NCBI GenBank assembly: GCA_963787135.1
Contig: CAWBBW010000009.1
Coordinates: forward strand, 62,001 to 126,000
Length of the DNA: 64,000 bases
Direction: 5' to 3'
Source: Roseiarcus sp963787135
GTDB lineage: Bacteria > Pseudomonadota > Alphaproteobacteria > Rhizobiales > Beijerinckiaceae
How positions within the stretch are numbered: the stretch's first letter is position 1; every line of letters starts with the position of its first letter. A program made the position numbers and the translations under genes. Under the pieces are notes generated by a model that was not told the DNA's origin, did no database searches, and saw only the letters and a program-made list of their open reading frames with translations. Shown piece by piece: positions 63,292-64,000 of this stretch.

Positions 63292-64000
63292 TTGACCGCT
63301 TCAGCCAAGATTCTCGCCGTCGACGACGAGCCCGATTTCGAGTTTCTGATCAGGCAGCGTTTCCGCCGCCAGATCCGCGAGGAAGAATTCGCGTTCCGCT
63401 TCGCCCATCACGGCGAGGAGGCGTTGTCAGCACTTGACGCCGAGCCGGATATCGACCTCATGCTGCTCGATATCAACATGCCGGTGATGGACGGGCTGAC
63501 GCTGCTCAGCGAATTGAGCGAGCGCCAGTCCGCGGTCCGAGCGATCATCGTCTCGGCTTATGGCGACATGGCCAATCTGCGCACGGCGATGAATCGCGGC
63601 GCCTTCGATTTCGTCACCAAGCCGGTGGATCTCAGCGACCTCGAGATCACCGTCCGCAAGGCGCTGGCCAATATCGCCAAGCTGCGCGAGATGGATCGGT
63701 TGCGCCAGGCGGCCGAGCGGGCGCGCAACAATCTGGCCCGCTATTTTTCGCCGAACCTCGTCGAGCTGCTCGCCGCGCAGGATGAGCCGCTGGGTGCCGT
63801 CCGCCGGGAAACGGTCGCCGTGCTGTTTGCCGACATTGTCGGCTTCACGCAAATGGCGGAAACCATGGCTCCGGAAGCGGTCATGGCGATGCTGCGGGAA
63901 TTCCATGCCCGGATGACGGCGCAAATCTTCGCCTGCGGCGGCACCGTCGACAAATACATTGGCGACGCCATCGTCGCGGTATTCGGCGTTCCGCACGCGA
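63292..64000 (+). CDS. Response regulator with class III nucleotide cyclase output (partial, runs off window)
   Basis: Starts at TTG 63292 after GAGGGTG, 10 bp beyond the previous stop, and stays open to the window edge (236 codons seen). The receiver domain has ILAVDDEPDFEFLIRQRFRR, Asp60 in LLDINMPVMDG, and FVTKPVD. After a helical linker (LRQAAERARNNLARYFSPNL), a class III cyclase domain begins AVLFADIVGFTQMAE. The metal-binding Asp181 is in ADIVG and Asp225 in YIGDAIVAVFG. It would convert phosphorylation into cAMP or cGMP synthesis. The C-terminus is missing. Confidence 0.92.
   Translation, partial: MTASAKILAVDDEPDFEFLIRQRFRRQIREEEFAFRFAHHGEEALSALDAEPDIDLMLLDINMPVMDGLTLLSELSERQSAVRAIIVSAYGDMANLRTAMNRGAFDFVTKPVDLSDLEITVRKALANIAKLREMDRLRQAAERARNNLARYFSPNLVELLAAQDEPLGAVRRETVAVLFADIVGFTQMAETMAPEAVMAMLREFHARMTAQIFACGGTVDKYIGDAIVAVFGVPHA

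Overview
This is 64 kb of high-GC DNA whose housekeeping proteins (GyrB, PurB) and gene content (PEP-CTERM/EpsI, beta-keto acid cleavage enzymes, many acyl-CoA enzymes, LuxI/LuxR) suggest an alphaproteobacterium, probably Hyphomicrobiales. Assignment to a family near Beijerinckiaceae/Methylocystaceae is a guess from the look of GyrB. No rRNA, tRNA or CRISPR array was recognised.

Layout. (1) 1-7.2 kb is an insertion-sequence pile-up: a cut-off IS1380 transposase, a degraded IS110, an IS1595 element with clear terminal repeats, a second IS1595 fragment, and an IS1182 element that has split a DHA2-type MFS transporter and left a CTAG target duplication. (2) 7.4-10.6 kb holds an ALDH7-type aldehyde dehydrogenase, an EpsI protein and a PEP-CTERM protein. 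(3) 10.7-26 kb is a first acyl-CoA catabolic cluster: acyl-CoA ligases, a two-subunit biotin-dependent carboxylase, enoyl-CoA hydratase, BKACE, acyl-CoA dehydrogenase, GST, aldo/keto reductase and an MFS gene with an amber codon. (4) 26.4-31 kb is a very large SAM-cyclase-ATPase-TPR protein with an internal duplication. (5) 31.4-36.8 kb has an intact IS110, gyrB, a HpcH/HpaI aldolase and an LTxxQ periplasmic protein. (6) 37.2-44.3 kb is a compact seven-gene operon that reads as gamma-butyrobetaine/crotonobetaine to carnitine to glycine betaine, with a CaiD-like hydratase and an L-carnitine dehydrogenase as anchors. (7) 44.4-54.7 kb is mixed: SDR, RHH regulator with PHB-depolymerase-type esterase, GIY-YIG nuclease between inverted repeats, purB, a DadA-like oxidase, an NMT1-type binding protein, an octaheme cytochrome with TPRs, and an LssY_C protein. 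(8) 54.8-59.5 kb holds a Rieske-cytochrome P450 fusion, then convergent luxI and luxR and small unknown genes. (9) 59.8-64 kb has a b561-type cytochrome, a CHRD protein, and a histidine kinase / receiver / receiver-cyclase signalling set that runs off the end.

The most unusual items are the Rieske-P450 fusion beside a quorum-sensing pair, the complete gamma-butyrobetaine/carnitine operon with an ADP-forming ligase, and the octaheme-TPR protein. Many conserved genes, including the normally indispensable purB and possibly gyrB, carry single-base frameshifts. The pattern is better explained by indel errors in the assembly than by gene decay, so the affected genes are described as spliced across the shifts.
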